In this document: positions 12,359 to 22,475 of the stretch, piece after piece
How positions within the stretch are numbered: the stretch's first letter is position 1
How the letters are laid out: each line of letters opens with the position of its first letter
Source of the DNA: a virus
Virus record (IMG/VR): IMGVR_UViG_3300032229_000683
Location: 1-31,458 of that record
Direction: 5' to 3' (one strand)
DNA: 31,458 nucleotides
Notes under the pieces: generated by a model
Database searches by the model: none
Told to the model about the DNA's origin: nothing
The model's input: only the letters and a program-made list of their open reading frames with translations
Position numbers and translations under genes: made by a program

Positions 12359-13399
12359 TTAGTTTTGAGCAAATTGTGCTCTTAATCTTTTCCACCCCTC
12401 AACTCTTGAGTTCACAGGTTTTGAAAAAGTATCTTGGTTTAATTGTTTTGGAACTTTTGCTCCTGCTGGTTCACTAGAAAACTTTTTGAATTTTGCTTCC
12501 AAAACGTCATATTTCTTTTCCATTGAATCTAGCTTTGATTCCAAACGCTTCATTGCTTCAGCAAATGCGTCTGTGAATGCTTTCATTTCATCCATCTCTG
12601 GTTCTTCAACGTTTTCACGTTCAACGATTTTTCCGTCTTTAACCATAACACGAATTTTTACTTCGTTGCCTTCTGAATCTTTCAACATGATTTGATGTTC
12701 CCCATCAGGTGCTGGTGACTTCTCACCATCTTTAACGACATCAATTGTTTCACCAACATCGAATGTTGGAGAGTCAACAATTGCACCATCATAGGTCTTC
12801 GCTTCCACAAAAGCTTCAGAATGTGCTTCTCTTTTGAATTTTCCGCCTTCCATTTCTTTTTCTTTTTTAGACATAATACCTACAACCTGTCCTCCAGTGA
12901 TAGTAATAACTTCACCAGATTTCGTTTCAAAATCACCATCATGTATTGCAGATAATGAACCATCATATCCAACCTTCTTAACACGAACACCTTCTTCTAA
13001 AACATCCATAGACATTCTAAGAATTGTTCCGTCAACAAGTTCGATATCACCTTTTGCTGAGTGTGGTGGAATTTCTTTGCTTTCAGCCATTGAGTCTTCT
13101 TTGGTTACGATTTCTTCCTTCTCGATTTCTTTTTTTGCATCTTCGGTTTTACCCATCTTGATTTTGGAAACCATACCCATTTCATCAACTTCAATTTCTG
13201 AACCATCTTCCATCATATACACTCCTGCTGGTGCTGGAATCATACCTTCATCTGTAGCAACGTATAACACCTTTCCAACTTCCATATCCTCTGATTCCAT
13301 TTTCATCGTTAACCCTTGAGAGGTTTTTGCTTCATAGAAATTTTGAGAAGTGAAGTTCAAAATCGTCATAATCTTTTTGATTGCTTCTTTACTGGTCAT
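12359..13399 (-). CDS. Scaffold-like capsid assembly protein
   Basis: 346 aa, very acidic and Lys/Glu/Met-rich with few aromatics. It has repeated small beta units built around DG turns (AIHDGDFETKSGEVITITGG; VKDGEKSPAPDGEHQIML; VKDGKIVERENVEE). A coiled coil of about 40 residues follows near the C-terminus (AEAMKRLESKLDSMEKKYDV) and then a short basic tail (SRVEGWKRLRAQFAQN). Charge, the DG-type repeats, the coil and the basic C-terminal end that could bind capsid protein fit an assembly scaffold that the prohead protease removes. Its start overlaps the end of the protease gene by 11 bases and the capsid gene follows at once. Confidence 0.72.
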   Translation of the reverse strand: MTSKEAIKKIMTILNFTSQNFYEAKTSQGLTMKMESEDMEVGKVLYVATDEGMIPAPAGVYMMEDGSEIEVDEMGMVSKIKMGKTEDAKKEIEKEEIVTKEDSMAESKEIPPHSAKGDIELVDGTILRMSMDVLEEGVRVKKVGYDGSLSAIHDGDFETKSGEVITITGGQVVGIMSKKEKEMEGGKFKREAHSEAFVEAKTYDGAIVDSPTFDVGETIDVVKDGEKSPAPDGEHQIMLKDSEGNEVKIRVMVKDGKIVERENVEEPEMDEMKAFTDAFAEAMKRLESKLDSMEKKYDVLEAKFKKFSSEPAGAKVPKQLNQDTFSKPVNSRVEGWKRLRAQFAQN

Positions 13400-14891
13400 C
13401 TTTGATTGATTTAAGTAATTTTCTTATTTTGTTTATTTGTTTGTCTTCCTTCGAGAAAAATGCTTTTTCTGCGAATAATCCCTCAACTGAGAAACCAGTT
13501 AGAGATTTCTCCTTAATCATTTTCCATATCTTATCATCTTGTACCTTCATTGCAACATACCATGTACCTGCAGGAAGCTCAAAACCATAGAAATGAGATT
13601 TATCAAGGACTGGGTCTTCAGACACCCAAGATTCAGTAATGAATACTTTATCAGACCCAAGTTTTTTACCGTCATGCTCAACTGAGGTTTCATCTGTACG
13701 CTTCTCTCTAAGAAACTTATCAGCCATCATCTTAATAGATTTCTTTGAAAAGAAAACATAATAGAGATTCCCCAAGTCATCATAACGATGAATCATTTTA
13801 TTTGGCACCATTGCTGCTCCCACCAAGATTCTTTTCTCTTCGTCAAAAGAAAAAACCATCTTCTCTTTGCTAACTTGCTCAAGTTTTGATTCAGCCCATT
13901 TAAGTGCTGACTCACCACCCCAAGCATCATACATTAATTTTCCACATCCATCACCATATTCTTTGGAACTTGTAAGGTCACTCTTGTGTCTTGATAAATA
14001 AGAATACATGCGTTTCACCGTGTCTATTGAGATGTTTTCACCCTTACTTAACTGCGATGCTCTTTGCTTTCCCACACCTGTTCCACAAGAACCCCAACCA
14101 TTTTCCTCAGCATATTTAACAGCTCTCTTAGCTGCGTTTTTAACACTCTCAGGATAGTCAGATATTGTCTCTGCGAAATCCTCAGGTGCTAAATTCATTT
14201 CATCGAACTTACCTTGTCTTGGAGCAACTGTTCCTCTTTGGTCTTGAGGTACAGTATTTGGTTGTAATTCAGGTCCAAGTCCTTCAACACCTGTAACACC
14301 AATTCTTGATGATGCATTGTTAATGATTGTTCCCTGTCTTTTATATAGTAGTCTTACCCATACGTGTCTACAGTTAAATGAACCACGCCATAGGAAGATT
14401 GAATAGTATCCGAATTCTGAATTGGCTACCTGTGCTGTTAATTGGTCAATATCTTCGATTCTATAGACTCTGTTTTGAGCCATCATATCTGCACAGAATT
14501 GTCTATTTCTTTCGTCTTGAGGACCCACATACTTAAATCTTACTCTATATTCATCTGTATCTAACTCTGAATTTTCATTGGGAGCTGATGTAATGAATTT
14601 TTGATTCCTGTTTGTAATCTCATTAATCTTTTGTGGGGTCATCTTTTCAACCTTAACAATTTCCCAACCCTCGTCGATTAATTGTGAATAAGGTTCACCA
14701 AGACTTTGAAGTGATGGTAAAGTATTACAGAAGTCTTCAGGCACAACTTTGTAAGGAGAATATTCATCTTCCTTATTGAATGCGTGCCAAGTTTCTTCGT
14801 GTGCTGGCTTGGATACTAAAGAAATAGCTTCAATTCCAGCCTCTTCGTAAGTCTCGTCAATGAAGAGTTCTACAATTTTGGTTTTATCCAT
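13389..14891 (-). CDS. Prohead protease fused with head-morphogenesis domains
   Basis: 500 aa, several parts. Residues 7-38 (ELFIDETYEEAGIEAISLVS, then KPAHEETWHAF) resemble the start of XkdF-type prohead proteases. Residues about 115-185 hold QFCADMMAQNRVYRIEDI and a FLWRGSFNCRHVWVRLLY Cys/His segment as in Mu F/SPP1 gp7-like morphogenesis proteins. Residues 249-335 hold a Cys-rich domain (NGWGSCGTGVGKQRASQLSK ... YGDGCGKLMYDAWGG) known from phage head proteins. Residues 345-476 are the protease core with VEHDG (H406) and TGFSVEG (S468) as likely catalytic His and Ser. The protease thus seems interrupted by about 300 residues. It cuts scaffold and capsid parts during prohead maturation. Overlaps the scaffold gene. 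Confidence 0.75.
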   Translation of the reverse strand: MDKTKIVELFIDETYEEAGIEAISLVSKPAHEETWHAFNKEDEYSPYKVVPEDFCNTLPSLQSLGEPYSQLIDEGWEIVKVEKMTPQKINEITNRNQKFITSAPNENSELDTDEYRVRFKYVGPQDERNRQFCADMMAQNRVYRIEDIDQLTAQVANSEFGYYSIFLWRGSFNCRHVWVRLLYKRQGTIINNASSRIGVTGVEGLGPELQPNTVPQDQRGTVAPRQGKFDEMNLAPEDFAETISDYPESVKNAAKRAVKYAEENGWGSCGTGVGKQRASQLSKGENISIDTVKRMYSYLSRHKSDLTSSKEYGDGCGKLMYDAWGGESALKWAESKLEQVSKEKMVFSFDEEKRILVGAAMVPNKMIHRYDDLGNLYYVFFSKKSIKMMADKFLREKRTDETSVEHDGKKLGSDKVFITESWVSEDPVLDKSHFYGFELPAGTWYVAMKVQDDKIWKMIKEKSLTGFSVEGLFAEKAFFSKEDKQINKIRKLLKSIKDDQ

Positions 14892-14929
14892 TATCTATAA
14901 ATATTAAAAAAATAAAAAATTCCCATTTG

Positions 14930-17752
14930 TTATATCAAAGAACGTGATTTAATTGTTCTATCGAATTGTTGTTGGTTAGACATTTCATTTGCAACCACAT
15001 AAGTTTTAATAGGTCTCTCAGTCATTCCTGCTAAAAGGTCTAAACCACCTGTTGTAGGTGCACTTTCAGGAGTAACGGGACCTCCTAAAGCAAATTGTAA
15101 TCTTGGTTGTTGTCCAGCAGAGTTGATTGCATTTAGTAGTCCACCAAACATTGATGTGGACCTTGCATTAACAACAAATTCCCCATTGGAGAGCATTGCT
15201 GGAATTGAATCTGATGTTCCTGTACCTTGACCTGAAACGAATCCACCTCTTGCACGACCACCCGCTTGAACCTGTATTGGTCCAACAGGAGTTGAGCCAG
15301 GAGGAGTTTGTCCTTTCGAACCACCATCACCCCCTGGAATCGGTGTTGATAAGATTTTTCTAACTTGAACAAAACCAACAAGACCTGTAGCTATAGCTTG
15401 AGCAATTGCAAAACCAGGAATTGGAACACCTGCGAATGCTTTCAATTGACCTGCAATGGCTGCATAGGTATTGATTAAGGTAGCTGCAACCGCAAAAGCT
15501 TTACCCGCTCTTGTTTGTTCACCTACAATATTTGATAATGACGATAAACCTGAACCGATAGCTTGGAATAAAGCTATTTGTGATTCAAGTTCTGCTTGTC
15601 TAATTGAATTTCTTGCATCACTAAACTCTTTGATTCTTTGGTTATATTCCTCTTCTGTAATTTGTTTTTGTTGAAATAAATCCTTTGTTCTTTGAATCTC
15701 TTGATTGTAAAGCTCCTGTTGTTTTGTATAATACTCAGAATAGGTTAATTCACTATTCATGAGTTGATTATCAATCTGAACTAATTCGTCAGCAATTCTT
15801 CTATCATTGAGTTCGAGGATTTTTGCATTAGTATCTTCAACAATCTTTAATTTCTCAGCTGCTGTATAGTTTTCAGAATTAACAATCTGTTGTTGAAATT
15901 CTTTATATAATTGAATCTGAACTTCAAAATTTCCCTCATTAGCTGCAATATCAGCAACTAATTTATCTTCACGTTGTTTGTTTTCTAAGTCTCTAATTTG
16001 TTGGTCATACTTCGCAATCAATGCTTGTCTTTCCTCAAGTAATAACTCTGTATTTTCAAGTTCAATATCCCTCTTATGTAATAATAATTTCTTTAGTCTC
16101 TCAACATCCACTTCAGCGGCACTCTCTTCTTTCTCAATGATTGCATCAATACTTCTAATTCTTATATCTGTGTTCCTATCTATGTCCTCTTTCAGAGCCT
16201 CAGTTAACTTATCTTGGTTTTCTTGTTGAGCTAAAAGTAATTGTGCACCAGTCAGTTTTTCGAGGTCTAATCTTTGTTTTTGAAGTTTCTCTAATACATC
16301 TTTTCTTGTGGTTTCACTTCTTATTTCTAATTCAATTTGAGCATCAAGTTCAGCTTTTCTTTTTGCTAATGCATCAGCTGCATCTTTGTCTCTTTTCTCT
16401 TTGTTCTTCTGAGCATTAGCTTCATTTTCCTTATTGATTGCAGCTCTGTTTTCTGCTTCTAAAACTCTATATGATGATAGAGCATTTCTTGTATCTTCAC
16501 CTCTCTTGGTTAGGTTATCTCCTAATTTTTTTAATGTCTCTTGGTCGGCTTTTCCAAGTGCATTATTATATTGTCTTATAGCTTCTTTCTCATTATCAAA
16601 TGCTCTACTATAAGAATCATATCTATCCTTGAGTTGTTGTCCTCTGATTTGTTTTTCAGTTGCACCAGTAGCTTTTAGATTTGCAATTCTCTCTGCATTT
16701 GCTCTCTCAAAAGTAGCTTTATCTAACTCGATTAATTCGTTTGTTCTTTCTAACTCGTCATTGAGTTTTTTCTGTGCGGCTTCAGCTTCTTTTGTTGAAC
16801 TAGCCCACTCAATAACTTGACTAATAAGTTCACCTATGAGTACGATAATAGCACCAATACCAAGTGAAATTAAAACACCTTTAAGAACACGACCTGCAGT
16901 GGCTGCTGCCGTTTCAGCTGCGGCTAAAGCTGTATTAGCCGCGGCATTTGCACTTGCTCCTGCTGCTGCACCTTTTTGAGCAACAGAATTTTGTTGTTGA
17001 ACCCCTGTGTTAACTTCAGTTGCTGTGGTTGAAGCTTGTAATTCTTGATATTGCTTACTTAATGCGGCTCTTTTTTTATCAAACTCTTTCTGAGACATCT
17101 GAGAAACATCTATATTACCCATTTGAGTTTTTATATACTCTTGTTCTGACTGATTCAATTTACCAATTCCACCAGTCAACTTCTCTTGGTCTGCAATAAG
17201 TTTGTTTTCGGCTTCCGATTTTTGTTTGGTAGCCTCTGTTAAGTTTTGTAATTGAGCTAAAGCACCAATGTTAGCAGCCTGATTCGCATCAACAGCGGTT
17301 GTTAAATTATCAGTCTTACTAGCGAGATTATCATTAGCATCTGCAGCTTTGTCTGCAACCTCACCAATTGAACCAATAGAAGCAAATACCTCTTTTAAGT
17401 CTCTACCCAAACCAGCAAATTGTGATTGTAGGTCTGATAACTTAAACTGAGAAAAAGTTTTAAGTAAGGAAATACCACCATCCAATTTGGAAGATATCTC
17501 ACCAATTGGACCAGGAAGTAAACTAAATGAATTGAATAGTTCACCTGACCTTGCTTTCACAGACCTTAACTGGTCTTGAGTATCATTTAATTTCTTTGAT
17601 AATACTTTGAATGATTCAGAGCTTGGGTCAACATTCTGAATTTCTTTGGATAATAATCTTATTTGTTGTTGTAATGATAAAACTCTGTCCGTCGCAAACT
17701 GGACGTCTTTGCTTTCAACATCAACAACGACTTCTATTCTTCTTTCTGCCAT
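14930..17752 (-). CDS. Tape measure protein
   Basis: 940 aa. It sets tail length and helps to pass DNA through the host envelope. The N-terminal 70 residues form a coiled start (VLSLQQQIRLLSKEIQNVDP). An Ala-rich stretch and a membrane-like helix follow (about 290-312, KGVLISLGIGAIIVLIGELI), then a very long charged coiled coil (about 320-740), a second hydrophobic region (about 757-806, AAIAGQLKAFAGVPIPGFAI), a Gly/Pro-rich segment, and a conserved-looking GEFVVNARSTSMFGGLL near the end. At roughly 0.15 nm per residue, the usual rule for tape measures, the tail would be near 140 nm. It is preceded by a 49-aa gene and followed by the head genes. Confidence 0.9.
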   Translation of the reverse strand: MAERRIEVVVDVESKDVQFATDRVLSLQQQIRLLSKEIQNVDPSSESFKVLSKKLNDTQDQLRSVKARSGELFNSFSLLPGPIGEISSKLDGGISLLKTFSQFKLSDLQSQFAGLGRDLKEVFASIGSIGEVADKAADANDNLASKTDNLTTAVDANQAANIGALAQLQNLTEATKQKSEAENKLIADQEKLTGGIGKLNQSEQEYIKTQMGNIDVSQMSQKEFDKKRAALSKQYQELQASTTATEVNTGVQQQNSVAQKGAAAGASANAAANTALAAAETAAATAGRVLKGVLISLGIGAIIVLIGELISQVIEWASSTKEAEAAQKKLNDELERTNELIELDKATFERANAERIANLKATGATEKQIRGQQLKDRYDSYSRAFDNEKEAIRQYNNALGKADQETLKKLGDNLTKRGEDTRNALSSYRVLEAENRAAINKENEANAQKNKEKRDKDAADALAKRKAELDAQIELEIRSETTRKDVLEKLQKQRLDLEKLTGAQLLLAQQENQDKLTEALKEDIDRNTDIRIRSIDAIIEKEESAAEVDVERLKKLLLHKRDIELENTELLLEERQALIAKYDQQIRDLENKQREDKLVADIAANEGNFEVQIQLYKEFQQQIVNSENYTAAEKLKIVEDTNAKILELNDRRIADELVQIDNQLMNSELTYSEYYTKQQELYNQEIQRTKDLFQQKQITEEEYNQRIKEFSDARNSIRQAELESQIALFQAIGSGLSSLSNIVGEQTRAGKAFAVAATLINTYAAIAGQLKAFAGVPIPGFAIAQAIATGLVGFVQVRKILSTPIPGGDGGSKGQTPPGSTPVGPIQVQAGGRARGGFVSGQGTGTSDSIPAMLSNGEFVVNARSTSMFGGLLNAINSAGQQPRLQFALGGPVTPESAPTTGGLDLLAGMTERPIKTYVVANEMSNQQQFDRTIKSRSLI

Positions 17753-17753
17753 G

Positions 17754-17903
17754 TTATAACTTTATTTTGCTCATTTCCAAATACTTGGCATTTTTAATCA
17801 AGCTTGGTAGGAATACAAGGAGTTTCTCCATATAGAAATTCATTTTATTCATACTCTGAGACTTAGGCTCTTCATTAAGAAATATCTTTAATTCAGGTTT
17901 CAT
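17754..17903 (-). CDS. 49-aa protein ahead of the tape measure
   Basis: ATG 17903 to TAA 17754. The protein begins MKPELKIFLNEEPKSQSMNK and ends LIKNAKYLEMSKIKL; it is amphipathic and helical, with no membrane segment long enough to be certain. It fills the space between the 1213-aa adhesin gene (stop 17909) and the tape measure ATG (17752), with 5 and 1 bases on either side. This tight packing supports a real gene. Position just ahead of the tape measure suggests a tail assembly role; no motif shows this. Confidence 0.6.
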   Translation of the reverse strand: MKPELKIFLNEEPKSQSMNKMNFYMEKLLVFLPSLIKNAKYLEMSKIKL

Positions 17904-17908
17904 AATTT

Positions 17909-20900
17909 TTAATATTTTAATCCCCATTTATTCTTCAAGTAATTGAGTAGGTCAGTAGTTTCAGTAGATGTTAATTCTCTTGTAAACATCAGGATTTCAC
18001 CCACCTGTGATGTAAATGTTGAACCAGGCGATGCTTGGTTAAGAATGTTCAATGTTGAAGCTTGTGGGTCACCGTTAAATACTGCATTTGTACAAGAGGA
18101 ACCAGCTACTGTTGTTTCTGTTGCTGCTGAGCCGTTGAATGAACTATAACTTACTCTGGTAGATGCAGATGTAGAAACATATTCAAGATATGTCTGACCT
18201 GTGCTTGGTCTGTTAGTCAAACTACAATCTATTCTACAATATCTTCCTGTAGGACCATCGTAGAATGCTTTTCTTGTTGAGGTAGCCGATGATTGTCCAT
18301 AGGTATCATATGCACTTCCTAAACCACTTTCTGTCCATCTATAATCCCAATAAGCATTATTGTCGTTATTACCAATCACAATCACTCTTGTACAATTGGT
18401 CATTGCAGTTGTTGAAATATTAGATGTTAACCAGTTATCACCTGTTGTTACAGCACTTAGTCCTGATGGGAACTGAGTTGATGCAGACACTGATGGTTGG
18501 TTAGCTTGAGTTGTTTGAGTAAATGCTGTTAGACCTCCATATACACCTTTGTTTGTAATTCTTTCCAAGAAGTTAGTACCTGTTCTGAAAGTCATTGTGG
18601 ACGTATCAGAGAAGTCAACCCAAATTACTGGATTTAGACTTGATGGACTGAATGTTGGAGTAGATGTAGGAGTTCTTGTTAATGTTGGTGTTATAGAAGC
18701 GGTAGGTGTTTGAGTAGCTGTTGTGGTATTTGTTGGCGTCATTGTTTGAGAAGCTGTGATACTCGGAGTTGGACTATTAGATGGTGTTAAAGTCGGAGTA
18801 GCAGTTCTTGTTGGTGTTTGTGAAGGAGTAGCCGTTAATGTTGTTGTAGTTGTAGGAGTCTGAGTTTGAGTTGTTGTATTTGTTGGTGTATTAGAAGGTG
18901 TTAGAGTCGGTGTTGCAGTATTAGTAGGTGTAGGAGTAGGTGTTGGACATAATCCCAAGAAAGTAGCTGTAAATGAGTTTACACCATATACCCTAACAGG
19001 TAATGTTCTTGAACATCTTTCAACTGTTGTTAATGGACCTAAGTCTTCAGTAATTGTTGCCCCATCAGAACATCTTGTATAACTAAATCCAAGTGTACCT
19101 GATGATGAAGAGTTTTCACAACTGTAGTTATTACATGCTGGTACCGATGGACTTGGAGTAATCGTAGTTGTTGGAGTAACTTGTGGTGTTCTTGTTTGTG
19201 TTGGTGTTATGGTATTTGTTGGCGTCATAGTTTGAGATGCAGTAATACTTGGAGTAGGAGTATTAGTTGCAGTTCTTGTGATAGTAGGTGTCTGCGTAGG
19301 AGTAGCAGTCAACGTAGTAGTCGTAGTCGGAGTTGGTGTGGATGTTCTTGTGTTAGTCGGTGTTTGTGTAGGCGTTGCAGTAAGCGTAGTTGTAGTAGTA
19401 GGCGTTTGAGTAGATGTTTGAGTATTAGTAGGAGTCTGAGTTGGAGTTGCGGTTAAAGTCGTTGTAGTAGTAGGCGTCTGAGTCTGTGTTGGTGTTGTAG
19501 TTGGGGTTGGGGTAATACAATTAGGAGGTACACAACCACTATTTTCCTCTTGAACTATTTCACCAGCTAATCCCACTTTTATCCATCTATTCAAGTTTGT
19601 GAATTGAACTAAGAAGGTATTGTTAGGAACAGGTATTGTGATACCAGCATCTAGGTAAACATATTCCCCAACATTAAGAACAGGTCCTGAAACAGGTGAT
19701 GAATAAACAGTAACAGTTCCTGCAGAGAAACATGCAGGACACTCACTTGACCCTGAATAACATTGATAGGATAGATATGCAATCGTTTTAGTTGGAGTAG
19801 GAGTTGTGGTGTTAGTTGGCGTTAAGGTATTAGTAGGAGTTTGTGTTGCAGTCTGAGTAGGAGTTGCAGTCAATGTTGTCGTAGTAGTTGGCGTAGGTGT
19901 AGTTGTCGGAGTTTGGGTTGCAGTTGCAGTTAATGTAGTTGTTGTTGTAGGCGTAGGACTTGATGTCTGCGTTGGTGTTGCAGTCAATGTCGTTGTAGTA
20001 GTAGGAGTCTGTGTTGCAGTCTGAGTGGGAGTTTGAGTAGGCGTAGCAGTTAGCGTAGTTGTGGTTGTAGGGGTTTGGGTTGTTGTTTGAGTGGGAGTTT
20101 GTGTTTGAGTTGGAGTTCTAGTAGCAGTTAGCGTAGTTGTAGTCGTAGGAGTTGGTGTAGAGGTTGTTGTACTTGTTGGTGTAAGGGTTGGAGAAGCGGT
20201 TATGCTCGGTGTTGGGGTAGCAGTAGGACATATAGGTGGATATGCTATATAAGAAACAATACTAAAATTATTCTGTAATCCTGTTGCTGGATATACATAA
20301 TCCCCAACTGTTATTCCACTATTTCTAAGTGGATAATCTTCTAATATATTAACACTAGCAGGTCCATCGAATAATGGTATATTACTTCTAAACCCACTCC
20401 ACTCTGTATTACCATTAAGGGTTCTTATAATTGTGAAATAATTAGGCGCAACATAATATTGATATACAGGGTACTTTTTACCATCTGTTGGGAATAATGT
20501 ATTAGGATAAGGCGTTCCATATGTAGTTGTAGTTCCTGATTCATCCCAATATCCATAGTCGAATGTGCCACCTGTATAAGTGTGTAATCTTGGATATATT
20601 GCATCGGGAAAATCTAATGGATTACCTGAGAATGATAATTCCTCAGGACAAGCAGGATATGGTGTTTGTGTTGGCGTTTGTGTAGGAGTTCTAGTTTGAG
20701 TTGGTGTAACACAATTTGTTGGATATAATATATCACCTAAGATATAGTTACCTTCTTCAGGTAATTTCTTTAATAATATTGAGAAGTAGGTTGCATCTAG
20801 TTGAGCTGAATTGTCCAAAACCCCGCCATTATTAATTGAAGCTCCTGTTGTTTGATATATCGCAGAATTTTGTAATGAACCAGTATTATTGGATTGCCAT

Positions 20901-21550
20901 ATAACGTTTGTGAATGTGGTTCCTGATTGGCATACATAAACAGCATAACTTTCACCAAGTGGTGTAGAACCATTAACCCAATTTGAGAAGAATGTGTTAT
21001 AGTATCCAATACCTGAATAAACATAAGGACCTGTTGGATAATCAAATCCACTTGGGTTATCTATAAATGTGAAACTCAACATACAACTCGGTAAGGGGGT
21101 CATTGACGGAGTTAATGTTGGAGAAGGTGTTACAGATGCTGTTAATGTTGGGCTTGGCGTTAAAGTTGGTGATGATGTAATTGTTGGTGTTGCAGTATTT
21201 GTAGGAGTAGATGTTGAAGTCGCTGTTGGACTTGGAACAGGAGTTCTTGTTTGTGTTGATGTTGGTGTAAAAGTTGGTGTATTAGAAGGCGTGCTTGTTT
21301 GCGTAGGAGTCTTAGTAGGAGTTACAGTTCGTGTTGGTGTTGTAGTCTGTGTTGGAGTTGCAGTTGGGGTTGGTGGAATGCAAGGAGCTTCAATATCCAA
21401 ATCCCCACACACATAGATTGGTAGGTCAACATTCATACAAATTGCTTGACCCACTGCAAGTGTAAAACCTGATGCTCCTGAATAACACGTTGTACCAGAC
21501 ATGAAGACTGGTTCTGAGGTGTTATTTACATATACGTAACATTCTGCCAT
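17909..21550 (-). CDS. Large stalked adhesin with C-terminal LamG-like domain (receptor-binding candidate)
   Basis: 1213 aa. A Cys-rich N-terminal module (1-58, [10 protein letters not shown] ... SGTTC) is paralogous to the start of the 300-aa gene that precedes it. Then Thr/Pro stalks alternate with globular modules: stalk 60-155, module 156-280, short stalk, module 300-441, long stalk 442-587, a Cys module, stalk, a second Cys module, and a last stalk. The end (about 973-1213) begins [10 protein letters not shown] and closes [20 protein letters not shown] followed by [11 protein letters not shown], the hallmark of LamG/concanavalin-like glycan-binding domains in Bacteroidota and their phages. 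It probably projects from the tail tip and binds host surface glycans. The unit [10 protein letters not shown] occurs about nine times in the stalks. No enzyme motif seen. Confidence 0.8.
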   Translation of the reverse strand: MAECYVYVNNTSEPVFMSGTTCYSGASGFTLAVGQAICMNVDLPIYVCGDLDIEAPCIPPTPTATPTQTTTPTRTVTPTKTPTQTSTPSNTPTFTPTSTQTRTPVPSPTATSTSTPTNTATPTITSSPTLTPSPTLTASVTPSPTLTPSMTPLPSCMLSFTFIDNPSGFDYPTGPYVYSGIGYYNTFFSNWVNGSTPLGESYAVYVCQSGTTFTNVIWQSNNTGSLQNSAIYQTTGASINNGGVLDNSAQLDATYFSILLKKLPEEGNYILGDILYPTNCVTPTQTRTPTQTPTQTPYPACPEELSFSGNPLDFPDAIYPRLHTYTGGTFDYGYWDESGTTTTYGTPYPNTLFPTDGKKYPVYQYYVAPNYFTIIRTLNGNTEWSGFRSNIPLFDGPASVNILEDYPLRNSGITVGDYVYPATGLQNNFSIVSYIAYPPICPTATPTPSITASPTLTPTSTTTSTPTPTTTTTLTATRTPTQTQTPTQTTTQTPTTTTTLTATPTQTPTQTATQTPTTTTTLTATPTQTSSPTPTTTTTLTATATQTPTTTPTPTTTTTLTATPTQTATQTPTNTLTPTNTTTPTPTKTIAYLSYQCYSGSSECPACFSAGTVTVYSSPVSGPVLNVGEYVYLDAGITIPVPNNTFLVQFTNLNRWIKVGLAGEIVQEENSGCVPPNCITPTPTTTPTQTQTPTTTTTLTATPTQTPTNTQTSTQTPTTTTTLTATPTQTPTNTRTSTPTPTTTTTLTATPTQTPTITRTATNTPTPSITASQTMTPTNTITPTQTRTPQVTPTTTITPSPSVPACNNYSCENSSSSGTLGFSYTRCSDGATITEDLGPLTTVERCSRTLPVRVYGVNSFTATFLGLCPTPTPTPTNTATPTLTPSNTPTNTTTQTQTPTTTTTLTATPSQTPTRTATPTLTPSNSPTPSITASQTMTPTNTTTATQTPTASITPTLTRTPTSTPTFSPSSLNPVIWVDFSDTSTMTFRTGTNFLERITNKGVYGGLTAFTQTTQANQPSVSASTQFPSGLSAVTTGDNWLTSNISTTAMTNCTRVIVIGNNDNNAYWDYRWTESGLGSAYDTYGQSSATSTRKAFYDGPTGRYCRIDCSLTNRPSTGQTYLEYVSTSASTRVSYSSFNGSAATETTVAGSSCTNAVFNGDPQASTLNILNQASPGSTFTSQVGEILMFTRELTSTETTDLLNYLKNKWGLKY
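18640..18947 (-). repeat. Thr/Pro stalk repeat, segment nearest the LamG domain
   Basis: Coding repeat on a 6-base period (Thr at every second codon). Plus strand is G/T-rich. It links the last Cys module to the LamG-like domain of the 1213-aa protein and contains [10 protein letters not shown] and [14 protein letters not shown] units also present in other stalks. Confidence 0.85.
19145..19514 (-). repeat. Thr/Pro stalk repeat, third long segment
   Basis: Encodes alternating Thr residues between two Cys modules of the 1213-aa protein. Contains three spaced [10 protein letters not shown] units separated by TPTNT-type spacers, so the repeat has both a 6-base period and a longer higher-order unit. 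Confidence 0.85.
19790..20227 (-). repeat. Thr/Pro stalk repeat, longest internal segment of the 1213-aa gene
   Basis: About 145 residues of threonine-alternating sequence with five [10 protein letters not shown] units. The repeats differ at third codon positions, so they have diverged and are unlikely to be an assembly artefact. Confidence 0.85.
21086..21373 (-). repeat. Thr/Pro stalk repeat, N-terminal segment of the 1213-aa gene
   Basis: About 96 residues after the first Cys-rich module. More Ser and Pro than the later stalks (TPSPTLTPS) and no [10 protein letters not shown] unit, so the stalks are not all recent copies of one sequence. Confidence 0.85.
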
Positions 21551-21572
21551 TTATTATAAATATCTTTTTTTA

Positions 21573-22475
21573 TTAGAGCGGAACACAACTTCCACCTGTA
21601 CAAACATATATTCCAAGTATTTCTCCACTACCATCAATATCTGCTATTCTGAATGGTCCACTTGTTGTATCAGTTGATACATTTGAGTAAGCCAAATAAC
21701 CTGATTGACCAGCATATCCATAAATGAAATCCCCAATTGTTAATGAAAAATAACCCTGACTAGCACAGTCTTGAGTTGAAATATTATAGTTTGTATTACA
21801 ATAGTCAGAACAGGTGAAAAGTATTGCACCATGCGTATAAACAAATGTTGAACAAGGTGGTGTTGATGTTGGCGTTGGTGTAGGATTTGGTGTTGAACCA
21901 AATGTAGGGGTTGGACTAGCTGTCGGTGTCGGAGTTGCTGCTTGTGTTCTCGTTGGAGTAGGAGTTGCCCCTTGAGTTCTTGTAGGGGTTTGCGTAGGAG
22001 TTGAAGTAGGTGGAGGTGTAGTTCCAACTGTTGAACTTGGGGTCATTGTGGGGGTTGTGGTAATCGTTGGCGTAGGTGTTGGAGTAACACAAGCTCCACT
22101 TATAGTTACTGATATCTCATTTACGTTATAAACTAAAGAACCTTCCCTACCACAAAAAGATATTGTCTCAAGTTCACCAGGATTCATCGCAGGATTATAT
22201 AGGTCTTGAGATTGAGAAACACCTTGGCAATCAGTCCAAGCGATTGGACTCATCAATAAAAATGTTGGTAATTTGGTTGCAACATAATTAAAACAACTAA
22301 CACAAGATTCTGAGATATAGAAATTATTACAAGCAATTGTTGGGTCAATAGAACTTAAACATATAGAATCCCCATATGTTAAATTAGTTGACGTAGGTGT
22401 TCCATCACAGGTTGTTCCTGAGATGAATTTAGTAGTTCCAAATTCTTGGTTTATATAGTTGTAACAATTACCCAT
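21573..22475 (-). CDS. Stalked Cys-rich virion protein (paralogue of the 1213-aa adhesin)
   Basis: 300 aa. The N-terminus (MGNCYNYINQ ... FISGTTCDG ... GDSICL) aligns with the start of the 1213-aa protein. A second Cys module (about 58-129; IAWTDCQG, ISFCGREG, SGACVT) closely matches a module near the end of the 1243-aa protein. A Thr/Pro stalk (131-207) leads to a C-terminal Cys-rich domain with six cysteines (208-300). No membrane segment or signal peptide, as expected for a virion protein. It starts 8 bases inside the end of the 1243-aa gene and is followed by the adhesin gene, so the three share one transcript. Likely a tail-tip or fibre component; details unknown. Confidence 0.72.
   Translation of the reverse strand: MGNCYNYINQEFGTTKFISGTTCDGTPTSTNLTYGDSICLSSIDPTIACNNFYISESCVSCFNYVATKLPTFLLMSPIAWTDCQGVSQSQDLYNPAMNPGELETISFCGREGSLVYNVNEISVTISGACVTPTPTPTITTTPTMTPSSTVGTTPPPTSTPTQTPTRTQGATPTPTRTQAATPTPTASPTPTFGSTPNPTPTPTSTPPCSTFVYTHGAILFTCSDYCNTNYNISTQDCASQGYFSLTIGDFIYGYAGQSGYLAYSNVSTDTTSGPFRIADIDGSGEILGIYVCTGGSCVPL
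21855..22085 (-). repeat. Thr/Pro stalk repeat in the 300-aa gene
   Basis: 77 codons, looser than the other stalks, with RTQAATPTPT-type units. Same 6-base period and strand bias as in the neighbouring gene. Confidence 0.8.

Noticed and set aside
12834-13319. Plus-strand frame of 161 codons opposite the scaffold gene
   Set aside because: Ser/Ile/Pro-rich shadow of a strongly coding minus-strand gene; no start signals and opposite to the operon.
17909-18634. Diversity-generating retroelement target in the adhesin tip
   Set aside because: No reverse transcriptase gene and no template-repeat copy of this region with A-specific changes were seen.
18640-20227. Possible CRISPR array or tandem-repeat locus
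   Set aside because: The repeats are coding, with a 6-base period and no spacers of constant length. There is no conserved repeat of 24-40 bases and no cas gene.
21069-21416. Plus-strand frames rich in Val-Gly (also near 30814-31082 and 19181-19456)
   Set aside because: They are the reverse complement of the Thr/Pro stalk codons. The G/T-rich strand lacks stops, so long frames arise by chance; they have no promoter and no normal composition.
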